A stretch of 16,824 bases of DNA from Chitinophagaceae bacterium (GTDB taxonomy: Bacteria > Bacteroidota > Bacteroidia > Chitinophagales > Chitinophagaceae): contig JADKJI010000050.1 of assembly GCA_016721085.1 (NCBI GenBank), positions 1 to 16,824 on the forward strand, written 5' to 3'. A program made the translations under genes and the position numbers. Shown here in pieces: positions 1 through 10,100 of this stretch. The notes beneath the pieces are model-generated. The model did not search any database and was not told the DNA's origin. It was given only the letters and a program-made list of their open reading frames with translations. The number at the start of each line of letters is the position of its first letter. Position 1 is the first letter of the stretch.

Positions 1-619
1 CCAATCCCAACTCGAAATCCAGGAACAAACCCTTCAACAAGTAAGTAGAGAGCTTCATGACAATCTCGGCATCTCTGCAAGCCTTGTGAAAATTCATCTT
101 ACCACCCTCCCTTTAGAAAATCCTGAACTCCTACCAGTCAAAGTCGAAGAAACCAAGGACCTGGTTAGGCAGTTGATAACTGATATCAAGGCATTATCGG
201 TTCGGTTAGATGGTGATAGGGTAGGAAGGGTCGGATTGATTAAATCCATTGGAACTGAAATCGAAAGAATCAATAAAACAGGCCAGTTTATTGCAACCCT
301 TACCTATGACGGATCAATTCCAGACATTGATCCTGGTAAAGCCACTATCCTATACCGTATGGTGCAAGAGATTCTTAATAATGCGGTTAAGCACAGTCAG
401 GCTAAAAACATAAATGTTAACGTTCAAACCTCGGATAAAAACCTTACATTAGCTATATCCGATGACGGCTGCGGTTTTGATTGGGAAGCAAAGAGCAATA
501 GCGGCGGGGCGGGACTGTTTAACCTGACTAACAGAGCAAACCTGATACAGGCAGTTCTCTCTTTTAATAGCGTAGCTGGCAACGGAACAACTGTAACGAT
601 AGAATTGCCCATCACCTAA
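1..619 (+). CDS. Sensor histidine kinase, HisKA_3/NarL type (5' partial)
   Basis: This is the C-terminal part of a sensor kinase that autophosphorylates on His and passes the phosphate to a response regulator. The frame is open from position 2 with no stop. It encodes the dimerisation and phosphoacceptor helix RELHDNLGISASL, with the acceptor His codon at 56-58, which is the HisKA_3 pattern of NarX/LiaS/DesK-like kinases. A HATPase_c domain follows: N box EILNNAVKHS (about 370-400), G1 box DDGCGF (about 461-480) and G2 box GGAGLFNL (about 504-530). The sensing region lies outside the window. A GTG at 86 is in frame but would remove the catalytic His, so it is not the start. The stop lies 3 nt before the response regulator, so the two are surely an operon and cognate pair. 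Family assignment is secure; the signal sensed is unknown. Confidence 0.93.
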   Translation, partial: QSQLEIQEQTLQQVSRELHDNLGISASLVKIHLTTLPLENPELLPVKVEETKDLVRQLITDIKALSVRLDGDRVGRVGLIKSIGTEIERINKTGQFIATLTYDGSIPDIDPGKATILYRMVQEILNNAVKHSQAKNINVNVQTSDKNLTLAISDDGCGFDWEAKSNSGGAGLFNLTNRANLIQAVLSFNSVAGNGTTVTIELPIT

Positions 620-622
620 GCC

Positions 623-1288
623 ATGCCGCCAACCAACTCTGTTAGTATCGCCCTAGTGGACGATCATAAACTATTTCGTAAAGGTCTGATTAGCCTTATT
701 GAAATGGTCGGAAGCCACTATTCAGTAGTATTCGAAGCCGATAATGGCATCGATATGCAGGCTAAGTTGAAGAAATCTCCCTCCCCCGACATTTTATTGA
801 TGGATATCAATATGCCCAACATGGATGGCTATGAAAGCGTGAAATGGCTATCGCAACATCATCCCCTTACAAAAGTCTTGGTGGTTAGTATGATTGAGAA
901 AGATGAAACCATCGTTCGAATGCTGAAAATGGGAGTAAAGGGGTATCTCAGTAAGGATGTTGAACCAAAAGAACTAGGCGAAGCACTGCATGCCGTTATG
1001 CATAAAGGTTTTTATTATACAGACTTCATTACTGGTAAGCTGGTCCACTCCTTACAATTAGGATCAGAAAATACAAATGGACATAGTGTTCCTCCTATAA
1101 ACGATCGGGAAATGGAATTCCTTAAACTCGCTTGCAGCGAAATGACCTATAATGAAATTGCTGGCAAGATGTTCCTCAGTCCCAAAACTATCGATGGCTA
1201 CCGAAATGCTCTTTTTGAGAAACTCAATGTTAAGAGCAGGGTGGGCTTGGCATTGTATGCGGTGAAGAATGGTATTGTGCAATTATAA
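623..1288 (+). CDS. NarL/LuxR-family response regulator
   Basis: This is a 221-residue DNA-binding response regulator, the partner of the kinase just upstream. The N-terminal receiver domain has the acidic pair in VDDH (residues 13-14), the phospho-accepting Asp61 in LLMDINMPNMDG, a Ser at 89 in the switch position, and the conserved Lys111 in GYLSKD. A C-terminal LuxR-type helix-turn-helix covers about residues 157-221; NDREMEFLKL and LSPKTIDGYRNALFEKL are its recognisable halves. Length and order match NarL/FixJ regulators exactly. The ATG sits 3 nt after the kinase stop, implying translational coupling. Targets cannot be read from the sequence. The palindromes in the downstream gap are possible binding sites for some regulator, but nothing ties them to this one. 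Confidence 0.95.
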   Translation: MPPTNSVSIALVDDHKLFRKGLISLIEMVGSHYSVVFEADNGIDMQAKLKKSPSPDILLMDINMPNMDGYESVKWLSQHHPLTKVLVVSMIEKDETIVRMLKMGVKGYLSKDVEPKELGEALHAVMHKGFYYTDFITGKLVHSLQLGSENTNGHSVPPINDREMEFLKLACSEMTYNEIAGKMFLSPKTIDGYRNALFEKLNVKSRVGLALYAVKNGIVQL

Positions 1289-1312
1289 ATGCTCCCATAA
1301 GGATAAGATTTT

Positions 1313-1375
1313 CACGCAAAGACGCTAAGGAATGCTTTTTATTGGCCATATTTCCGTTAGAACTTAAGGCGCAAG
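1313..1375 (+). repeat. CGCAAAG-type intergenic repeat fragments
   Basis: CACGCAAAGACGCTAAGG at 1313-1330 and TAAGGCGCAAGG at 1365-1376 resemble the short ACGCAAAG repeats that I recall as frequent in intergenic DNA of Bacteroidota. Only two degenerate pieces are present here, about 35 nt apart, so this is a resemblance and not a demonstrated repeat family. Confidence 0.35.
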
Positions 1376-1383
1376 GGGGTTTT

Positions 1384-1411
1384 CGAGATGACATCTCGGG
1401 AGATGTCATCT
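1384..1411. repeat. Tandem odd palindromes, GATGWCATC family
   Basis: CGAGATGACATCTCG (1384-1398) reads the same on both strands except for its central base. AGATGTCATCT (1401-1411) is a second odd palindrome. Together, arms 1386-1396 and 1401-1411 make a perfect 11-bp stem with a CGGG loop. There is no T run after it, so a simple intrinsic terminator is unlikely. The same 9-bp core recurs four more times near 10.2-10.4 kb and 13.35-13.5 kb. Confidence 0.75.
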
Positions 1412-1454
1412 GAAGAGGGTTTCCCCGTTTTTTCCGTTGTTTTCCTTAATATTA

Positions 1455-1478
1455 ACAACCGCTTTGCAAAGCGTTTGT
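1455..1478. promoter_or_regulatory. 24-bp dyad, possible operator upstream of the caspase gene
   Basis: CGCTTTGCAAAGCG at 1460-1473 is a perfect 14-bp palindrome. The symmetry extends by ACAA on the left and TTGT on the right after one mismatched pair (1459/1474), giving 22 of 24 symmetric bases. It lies about 195 nt before the caspase ATG. A dyad without a loop and without a T run fits a dimeric regulator's binding site better than a terminator. No known operator is recognised. Confidence 0.4.
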
Positions 1479-1671
1479 ATACTATCTCTATTTGTAAAAA
1501 CGACTTCTCTATGTGTTAAGCTTATATTTAATACAGTGGCCGGGAAAGCGGAAAAACGGTAAGTAGTTTGTTTTTTTCGAGTTACGGATTTTAAGTATTT
1601 AGTTTGTCTCTATCATATAGGAATCAAACTTAAAACGTATAACTTACAACTTACTACTCCCCAAAACTCAT

Positions 1672-3912
1672 ATGCGATCCATCTCCTGCCTTGTTGTTAG
1701 CTGGCTTTTCGCTGTCACCTGTTATTCGCAGGTAACAAGAGCATTGGTGATTGGAATAGATACCTATTCTCCACCTCAGGGGATAAAAGTTTCGATAAAT
1801 AATGACCGTCAGACTTTTCCCAACCTCAGCGGCTGTAAAAACGACGCGATTGCTATCAGTTCTGTATTGCAAACTCATTTTTCTGTATCACAAAAGAATA
1901 TCGATACCTTATATAACAGGGAAGCTACACGAGATAATATAGTAGGTAAACTGAAACAACTGCTTGATAATAGTCGTGAGAACGATTTGGTTTTTCTATT
2001 TTATGCCGGACATGGAAGCCAGGTCAATAATTCACTTTCTTCAGAACCGGATAAGAAAGATGAAACGATTGTTCCTTCCAATGCATGGACAAAACCAGGA
2101 ATGGATATAACAGATAAAGAGCTCGCAAGAATATTTAATCAGTTTATTGACAAAGGCATAAAATTGATTGCTGTATTTGATTGTTGTCACAGCGGCTCTA
2201 TGTCAAGAGCACCTGTATTTGATATGCCAGTATCCAGGTATATCAAAGGCAGTCTGTTTGACACAAAGGATTCTTCTGGCTTTATTCCTCCTGAACAAAG
2301 ACGGGATGGCGACTTTATTTTTCTTTCGGCTTCTCAGGATAATGAATCAGCTGTTGAACAGTATGATGGAAACGGAATTCCTCACGGTGCATTTACAAAT
2401 GCTTTTTTACAGTCAATTTATCAGCAAGGTGCAAATGCTTCGGTAAGTAACTTATTTCTGGCTGCAAGATCCATACTAAAAGCAAATGGAAAGAAACAGG
2501 AGCCTGTTTTAGCTGGCTCTCAAAAATGGCTGTTTAGAACATTGCTCAATAGCGATATCCAACAATCTTCCAGCACAGTATTGATACCTGCTATCGGAAA
2601 TAACAAAGAGTATATTGAAATAGGAGCTGGGTATGCACAAGAGCTCAATATTGGAAATGAACTTATTTGTATTTTATCGGGGAATGATACCATATTACTA
2701 AGAATTGATACAGTACTCTCCATAACCAATTCATGGGCTAGTGTTATTAAAGGAGATAAATCTAAAATCAAATCGGGTCAGTTGTTTGAAATCAGCAATT
2801 GGATGTCAAGGCAGACTCCATTGCTTTCTGTTTATTTCCCTGATCATTCATATTCTGAAATGGATATTCAAAAGATAACTGCTATCGGAAGAATATTGAA
2901 TCAACAACTTCCAAAGCAATTCATTAATGATCTTTCTGATTCTGATCCTGAGATAAGTTTCTTTTTTATAAAAGGGCAATGTTGGATGAATGATGCAGGC
3001 CGCCAATTGGTACTTGTGAAGAAAACTGACCCTGCTTCATTGATGGCAATAATTGGTAAGAAAACATTTTATTTTGATATTCCACTATCTGATAAATTCA
3101 GAAACATATTAAAAAATCGTCTGGGTAAGAATGCGAATATTCAAATAGTGACCAATTCTTCGGAGGCTCAATATGTTTTATTCGGGTCGTTGAATAATAA
3201 TCAACATTTGGCTTATGGCTGGCGAAGAACACAGGCCACAGCTAAGGATAGTCTCGAAAACATGCCTGTACAAACGAGATCTTTTAGCCTACAAGAGAAT
3301 AATGATTTTTCTTACAGTTCAAATTCGGACAGTCTGGCATTAATGGCAGCACGACTCTCAAAAGTAAGAGCCTGGTTGCAGCTAACTGGTCCTAAAACAA
3401 CAGAACTATTTCCTTATCATTTGGAATTAAGACATAAAGGAAGTAATGCTATAATTGATACAATGCCTTTCAGGGTTGATGATGAAGTGACACTTTACCT
3501 GGTTGAAGAGTATGGAGCTTTAAAAACTTCAAAAAGGAAATACGTCTATTCTTTCATTATAGATAAGGAGGGAACTATGACTTTATTATATCCCAACCCA
3601 TCAAAAGGGAATGTTGAGAATCGATTCCCACAAATAAATGCTAATTCAAGAAAGGAAAATGTGGAACTGATCAACTTCAGCATCGGTATTCCAACAGGTA
3701 CTGATACCTATTTTCTGTTAGCTACTGATGAGCCCATTCAACAGTATGCATTATTGTTTAATCAAACAGGTACCCGTTCGGTCAATGTAGCGGAAGACAC
3801 AAATCCATTGAGAGACCTAATTAATCTTGGTAATGAACAAAAGACAAGAAATATATCTAAGACACCAAAAAACTGGACGTTAAGTAAGTTATCAATTAAA
3901 ACTATTTATTGA
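1672..3912 (+). CDS. Exported caspase family (peptidase C14, metacaspase-like) protein with DUF4384-like C-terminus
   Basis: This is a 746-residue probable cysteine endopeptidase of clan CD. A short signal peptide (about residues 1-20, ending near CYSQ) suggests a periplasmic or exported enzyme. The caspase-fold p20-like domain spans about 24-290. The catalytic His is H114 in FYAGHGSQ. The catalytic Cys is C172 in FDCCHSGS, the D-x-C-x-S-G pattern of bacterial metacaspases, which typically cleave after Arg/Lys. The substrate here is unknown. The middle (about 300-590) is not recognised. Residues about 600-720, with DDEVTLYLVEEYGAL and GTMTLLYPNPSKGNVENRFP, resemble the DUF4384 region often fused to such peptidases in Bacteroidota. 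The last base of its TGA is the first base of the next gene's ATG, so the TPR-CHAT protein is its likely partner. The frame is intact, unlike its neighbour. Confidence 0.9.
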   Translation: MRSISCLVVSWLFAVTCYSQVTRALVIGIDTYSPPQGIKVSINNDRQTFPNLSGCKNDAIAISSVLQTHFSVSQKNIDTLYNREATRDNIVGKLKQLLDNSRENDLVFLFYAGHGSQVNNSLSSEPDKKDETIVPSNAWTKPGMDITDKELARIFNQFIDKGIKLIAVFDCCHSGSMSRAPVFDMPVSRYIKGSLFDTKDSSGFIPPEQRRDGDFIFLSASQDNESAVEQYDGNGIPHGAFTNAFLQSIYQQGANASVSNLFLAARSILKANGKKQEPVLAGSQKWLFRTLLNSDIQQSSSTVLIPAIGNNKEYIEIGAGYAQELNIGNELICILSGNDTILLRIDTVLSITNSWASVIKGDKSKIKSGQLFEISNWMSRQTPLLSVYFPDHSYSEMDIQKITAIGRILNQQLPKQFINDLSDSDPEISFFFIKGQCWMNDAGRQLVLVKKTDPASLMAIIGKKTFYFDIPLSDKFRNILKNRLGKNANIQIVTNSSEAQYVLFGSLNNNQHLAYGWRRTQATAKDSLENMPVQTRSFSLQENNDFSYSSNSDSLALMAARLSKVRAWLQLTGPKTTELFPYHLELRHKGSNAIIDTMPFRVDDEVTLYLVEEYGALKTSKRKYVYSFIIDKEGTMTLLYPNPSKGNVENRFPQINANSRKENVELINFSIGIPTGTDTYFLLATDEPIQQYALLFNQTGTRSVNVAEDTNPLRDLINLGNEQKTRNISKTPKNWTLSKLSIKTIY

Positions 3913-6865
3913 TGAAGAGGGCAAAGTTTTATTTACTCATTGTGATACTGGCGATAAATAATCCAGTTGGGGCCCAGAAGTGGAAGCAATATGCTGATAG
4001 TGCCCTTATTTATCAGCAAGAAGAAGAGGTTGAAAAAGCAACACCCCTTTGGATAAGAGCAAAAGAAAATTTGCCTTCAGATTCTTTGTATTCTGTCACC
4101 TCCATTTTTATAAACAATACCATTGGAGATAATTATTTTTTATTAAGCCAGAACAATAAAGCAGCACCTTTTTATATTGAAACTTTGCAGGGTATGCAAA
4201 GAAATTATTCATTTTATCAGAAAAGATACGCTGGAATTGCAGACACTTTAGGACAAATATATTTTAATGGAGATGCTAGTAAGGCGGCGTTTTATTTTTT
4301 AAAAGCAAAAAATATTCGAGATACAGTATTTGGGAAAAGCAGTGCTTTATATGCAAATAGCTGCAATAATCTTGGAAACCTTTATGGAAAGATAGGTAAG
4401 TACGATAGTGCAGAAATTTTATACCGCGAATCAAAGGCTATACGGGAAAAATTATTTTCAAGAACCCATCCCGATTATGCTCAAAGCTGTAATAATCTCT
4501 CCGATGTATTACGGAAGACCGGCCATTTTGAAGAAGCTGAGCCATTGGCATTAGAAGCTATTGCTATCAGGGCAAAATTAGCTCCTGAAAAGCAGCATCG
4601 ATTGTATGCCATCAGCTGTAACAATCTTGCCAATCTTTATAAGGATATGGGGCAGTTTGAAAAAGCCGCCGCACTATATATTGAAGCGAAAGATATACGG
4701 GCTAAGATAAAACCTGAGAAGCAGCATGCTTCTTATGCGGAAACTACGAATGCTTTGGCAGGACTATATTATCAGATGGGAGAGCCTGAAAAAGCTGAAG
4801 CTCTTTATTTTGAAGTAAAGAAGATAAGAGAGATAATAATGGCACTCAAAGTTTTGAGTATGCTCAGATACTGAACAATCTGGCTCTTTTATACCTTGAT
4901 GGACATATGCTGGACAAAGCGGAGCCATTAGCCTTTCAGGCAAATGAAATTTGGAAAGAAATGCTGGAAGAAGATGATCCGAGCCTGATAATCAACAATA
5001 ATCTTTTAGGAAGTATTTATCAGGCAAAGGGAGATTATACAAAAGCTATTAGTTATCTCATGCAAGCGAGAGAGCAGTGGAAGAAGACTATTGGTAGCGA
5101 CCATCCAAGCTTCACACAAAATGCAATGAGCCTTGCATCGATATATTGGAAAAAAAATGAGTTAAAAAAGCCAGTAAGTTATATAGCGAAGCATTTCAAT
5201 TACAGTATCAACAAATCAGAAAGCTCTTTAGGTTTACTAACGAGTTGGAAAAGGAGCAATTCCTGAAGAATATAAATGGATCAGGCGATGAGATGTATTC
5301 GTTCCAATACAGCATGATGCCTCGAAACAAAGCAGGAGACGCCTATACTATTTCATTATTGAACCGTAATCTTATTCTTGAATCATCGATCGGCCTGAAG
5401 GAATATATTTTTAAGAATAAGGATACTTCTCTTGCTAACAAGTATCAGCAATGGAATAATATTAAAAAACAGATTTCTTTATTGTATTCAAGGAATGATG
5501 GGTTGCAGGTAAAGCAGATAGCTACTCTGGACGAGGCTGCCGATAAACTTGGAGAAGGAACTGACCCGAAATATGTCGGCAACAACAATTGCAAATAAAG
5601 TACCGGTAAACTGGAAACAGATCCAAAAAAAATTATCTTCAACCGAAGCTGCCATTGAGTTCATCGAGTTTCAATATTATGATGGGAAGAATTGGACTGA
5701 TAGTGTGTATTATGCAGCGTTGGTATTACGGAAGGATAGGCCGGAGCCTGTAATGGTCCCATTATTCGAAACAAGAACCTTCGATAACTTTACAAAGGAA
5801 TTGAATAATGGGTCAGGTAGCGATGCTATTGGCCTGTTTTATACCAGGGGAGCAAAAATTGGCAATACAACATCTCAAAAGAAAGATATAGCAGGATGGC
5901 TATGGAAGCCACTGGAAAATTATTTAGCTGGTATTGATAAGATATTTTTTGCTCCAGTAGGAAAGCTTCATCGAATATCTTTTGCGGCATTACCTATTAA
6001 TGACAAACAATTATTAAGTGAGAAATACCAGTTGGTACAGCTTAATACTACAGCTTCCATTCTTCTTAAGGAAGAATTGCATATTACAAAGAAGGATCAA
6101 TTGGTAGTCTATGGTGCTATCGATTATGATAGTACGGATATAGAAAAAAATGAAAGCAGCCTTCGCGGCGCTACCAGAGCAGCTCCTTATATTGTAAGAG
6201 GTGCTTCAGGATTCGATTATCTACCCGGAACATTGACTGAAATAGATGCTGTACTAAAAATTGGAATCAATGCCGGGATGAAAGTCAATGTATTAAAAGG
6301 AAAAGATGCCACAGAGAATTCTTTCAAAGCAATGGATATGAATACTGGAGTAGCTGTTATTCATTTGGCTACTCATGGTTATTATTTTCCAGAGGCATCT
6401 GTTTTGGAGAAGGGTAATGATTTCAAGCAAAACAGATTCCAACAATCTATACATCCATTACTTCGATCAGGTGTTGTTTTGGCAGGTGCCAATTTCAGTT
6501 GGAAGGGGGGTGATGCTGGAAATCGGGAAGATGGTATATTGACAGGATTGGAAGTTGCCAACCTATACTTACCCAATACAAAGCTTGTGGTGCTTTCTGC
6601 TTGCGAAACGGCTTTAGGCGATATTAAGGGGACAGAGGGAGTTTATGGATTACAGAGGGCTTTCAAGATGGCCGGTGTAAAATATCTGCTGATGAGTTTA
6701 TGGGAAGTACCAGATACCGAAACAGCTGAGTTTATGGAGTTGTTGTATAAGAACCTGTTAGCGCAGCAATCAATCGAAAATGCATTTAAAAAAACACAGC
6801 ATTTGATGCAGATCAAATATCGGAATGAGCCATATAAGTGGGGGGCATGGGTATTGATTTATTAG
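3912..6865 (+). pseudogene. TPR-CHAT protease gene interrupted by three single-base indels
   Basis: Read through the indels, this encodes about 983 residues: a signal peptide (MKRAKFYLLIVILAINNPVGAQ), kinesin-light-chain-like TPR repeats of 42-44 residues with a recurring SCNNLxNLY motif, and a C-terminal CHAT peptidase domain. CHAT has the catalytic His in AVIHLATHGYYF and the catalytic Cys in VVLSACETALG, and ends normally with PYKWGAWVLIY. Breaks: near 4835-4840 (one base lost; the first frame stops at 4874), at the A run 5164-5169 (one base lost; that frame stops at 5266), and at 5551-5552 (one extra G; that frame stops at 5598). Homology-like sequence resumes in the new frame each time, e.g. 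QILNNLALLYLDG after the first break. I prefer ATG 3912, which overlaps the caspase TGA, over the TTG just before it. As written, no full protein is made; assembly error is the alternative. Confidence 0.85.
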
Positions 6866-7139
6866 TAATAATGCTAATATCAATTCATGTTATTATTCAT
6901 TGCATTTGTTAATAGGATATAATCAAATTAATTCTGTACTTTTCGTTTCATATCTCCTTCGAATAGCCACAATTGTTCCCTTGTATTTGTTTCCTTTTAA
7001 TGGGTTCGCCAACATTTTTGCCAAAGAATATTTTAAGCAAGATTTTTCTTTACAATTTTGATATTTAAGATCAAGCTGTTTGTTTCTATCAATTGAAAAT
7101 GAAATTTTCTGGTGCTGAATATTCAGTAATACATTATTG

Positions 7140-10100
7140 ATGAAGTTTATGAAGAATAGCTTTCAACATCATTTGATTATATATAATAGCCGCTTATTAT
7201 TATGCATATTGGTTTTACTATTTGCATTTTCTGTAAGCAAAGCTCAGGTATCTTGTGGTCCGGTTTTTATTCAGAATGTATGTATAACAAATAGCGCATC
7301 AATTGGTACCTCCACTGAATTAAGTGCTAGTTATTTTTGGTTTAAGGATGGAAAACCCAAAAGGGGTCCAATTGCGGGTGATGGTGGTGCTGTGAGTTTT
7401 AGTTTTCCCATTACTTCAATAGAAGATGCCGGTAATTACACCATTGAACAAACAAAGAATGGTATTGTAACATGTGTACAGAATATTCAAGTTGTACTAG
7501 TACCTCTTCCAGAAATTCAGGTATTAACGGGAGCAAGCCTACTCTGTAATGGAGAAACAACATTATCGCTTTCAAATTCAGAAGCTGGAGTTATATATGT
7601 ACTTTATTGTAACAATTCATTTGTAACATATGAATCAAGAACAATAGGAGGTGCCTTCAGTTTCACTCCGGTAAGTCAGGAAGGTGTATATAGTGTTAGG
7701 GCCTACAAAATAAGTTGTAATAGTAACGCTATAATTGAGTTCGGAAATGTTACAGTATATCAAAATTTACCAAGGCCGGTTATTAATTCGACCACTACTA
7801 CAAGTGCCATTATTAATTGGACTGCAACCGGTTCATATATACTTGAATACGGTCCGAAAGGTTTTTTCCCAGGATTTGATGCAACTGCCGGTATAGGTGG
7901 TACTATCATAAATACAAATTCCGCATCTGTAACTCTAAGTGGGTTGGTTTCAGGAAATTCATATGATGTGTATTTTCGCCAATCCTGTTCTCCGGGAGTG
8001 TATGTAAGTTCACCCGTCAGAACATTTACAACTGACTGTTCAGCAATTACCAGTTTCCCTTATAGCCAGGGATTTGAAACTACTCCCATCTTAGGGGTAC
8101 CAATATGTTGGAAATCTAATTATACCGATTTCGATAGTGATCTTGATTATTTCATGTCTACAGGATTTCAAAGGAGTGGCTCCAATTACATATATGGACA
8201 AAGAGGTTGGTTGATATTACCAAGGATGACATTAACTGGTAATCAGCGTCTTCGTTTTTTTACTAATTCAAGCACATCTACCGCAATTTATAATGTAAAG
8301 ATTTCAACAGGAACAAATGCAATATCCTCTTTCACAACGAATTTATTGACAGATACTATTTTTCAGGTTGGATATAGGGAAAAGAATATAAATCTTTCTG
8401 CTTATACAGGATCTGTTTATATAGCTATTCAGGAAGTATCAGGTGCTATAAGGTTTGATGATTTTACTATTGAGAATATTCCTGCTTGTCCCGGCCCTTC
8501 ATATATAAAAACAACATCAGTTACTACCAGTACAGCACAAGTTAACTGGACGGGTACAGGTAGTTTTATAATTGAGTATGGGTTAGCGGGGTTCACTCCA
8601 GGTACAACTAATACTCCGGGAGTAGGCGGTACTATAGTTACGAGTACAGCAAATACACTGACACTTACGGGACTTTCAACAAATACTAATTATGATGTTT
8701 ACCTGCGGCAGAATTGCACAGCCTCTTCCAATGGCTATAGTACTAATTCATCAAAAGTTGGATTTTCCACTTTCCTGAATTGCGCAACTGCGACTGTACT
8801 CAGCACATGCGTTAACATAACTGCTTCTGTAATATCAGGGACGGGGCAATATGATTTTAGTGGTACTTATCCAGTTAATTCTAACGGCAAAAGTACTCTA
8901 GGTAAGGAACTTTTATATCAATTCACTCCTGCAACTACTGGTGTTTATTATTTAGATGTATCAACCTCCGGACTGCAGTTTGTTAGTTATCTATATAAAC
9001 CAGCAGCTTCAGGATGTTCAAATACTGGCTGGATTGGAATAAACAGCATCAATAGGGATAATATGGGAAAACATCCCATTGGTGTTCTTCAGGCAGGAAC
9101 TACTTATCTGTTTATACTGGACAATGAAAATTCGAGCGATAATTTCAATCAGACTTTTAAAATATGTCTATCTTCTGTTGGCGGTGGAGCTTGTACTAAA
9201 ATATTCTCCCGTCCCATACCACCCAATAGCCCGAAAAAGGAATACTTGTTAGATGATTCCGGCGGTGTGATAGCCGAATTGGATTTCAGTGCTTCTTCTA
9301 CAGCACCTGGTGATATCATTTATACAACATATGTTAATATTGGTTCTCCGGTTTTAAAGGATAAGGATAAGAAAGAATACTTGAAGCATACTTTCAATAT
9401 TATTCCGGCAAATAATGCTATTTCGGGTTCTATGGGAATAAGGTTGTATATTAATAATTTGATATTGCAAGATTTAATTAATGACCCGGATGATGGTATA
9501 GCAGATGTAAATTCTGTCGCAGATCTGGGTGTAACATTAATGAGTGGACAGTTTTGTTCATTTTCTTTCAATCCCATTACACCAGGGGTTTATATATTGC
9601 CTTCCTCCAGTGGAGCCTATAACGGCACAAGTTCATTTGTACAGTTTTCAACTTCAACAATGGGAGCTTTTTATCTCAACGGCGGAGGTTTACCATTAAC
9701 TCCAGGAGATAATGTTTTGTGTCAGGGCAGTAGTGTAGTTTTCTCTGTACCTGATAAAGGCGTAGGCACTACCTATCAATGGCAAGTAGATCAGGGTTTT
9801 GGGTTTACAGATTTAAGTAACCTTGGAGTTTATTCTGGCGTAACTACAAAATCATTACTGTTACTATTACCTCCTACATCTTATTACGGATTTAAATACC
9901 GTTGTATTTCGGTACAAGGCGGTAATACAACGATAAGCCCTATTACAACGCTTAAGTTCAGCATTACATGGACGGGAGCTTTTGATTCTAATTGGGAGGA
10001 TCCCAAAAACTGGGATTGTTCAGCTTATCCCAATTATCACACTCCTGATGCAAACACAGATGTAATTATTGCGTCTGGTACACTAAATGATCCAGTAATC

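Larger units (their letters stand above)
1289..1671. other. Gene-free stretch between the two-component system and caspase gene
   Basis: No reading frame here looks coding. The region holds CGCAAAG-type repeat fragments (1313-1375), a pair of GATGWCATC palindromes (1384-1411), a 24-bp near-perfect dyad (1455-1478) and an AT-rich stretch leading to the caspase ATG. The promoter of the caspase/CHAT unit must lie here or be absent, but no match to the Bacteroidota -33/-7 consensus with normal spacing was convincing. Confidence 0.6.

Noticed and set aside
86..619. GTG at 86 as the start of the histidine kinase
   Set aside because: The frame is open upstream to the window edge and that part contains the phosphoacceptor motif ELHDNLG; starting at 86 would remove the catalytic His.
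1384..1411. CRISPR-like repeat
   Set aside because: The palindromic cores are few, irregularly spaced over 12 kb, and have no regular spacers or cas genes.
1289..1671. Promoter matching TTTG / TAnnTTTG before the caspase gene
   Set aside because: The best pair (1567-1570 and 1599-1606) is spaced about 28 nt apart, too far, and the -7 box has a mismatch in its TA.
3912..6865. Programmed frameshifting as the explanation for all breaks in the TPR-CHAT gene
   Set aside because: Three separate sites with shifts in both directions would be needed, and only 5164-5170 has a recognised slippery sequence.
6866..7139. Terminator or small gene between the CHAT and adhesin genes
   Set aside because: Only short AT-rich inverted repeats (such as AATAAT/ATTATT) and no coding-like frame were seen.
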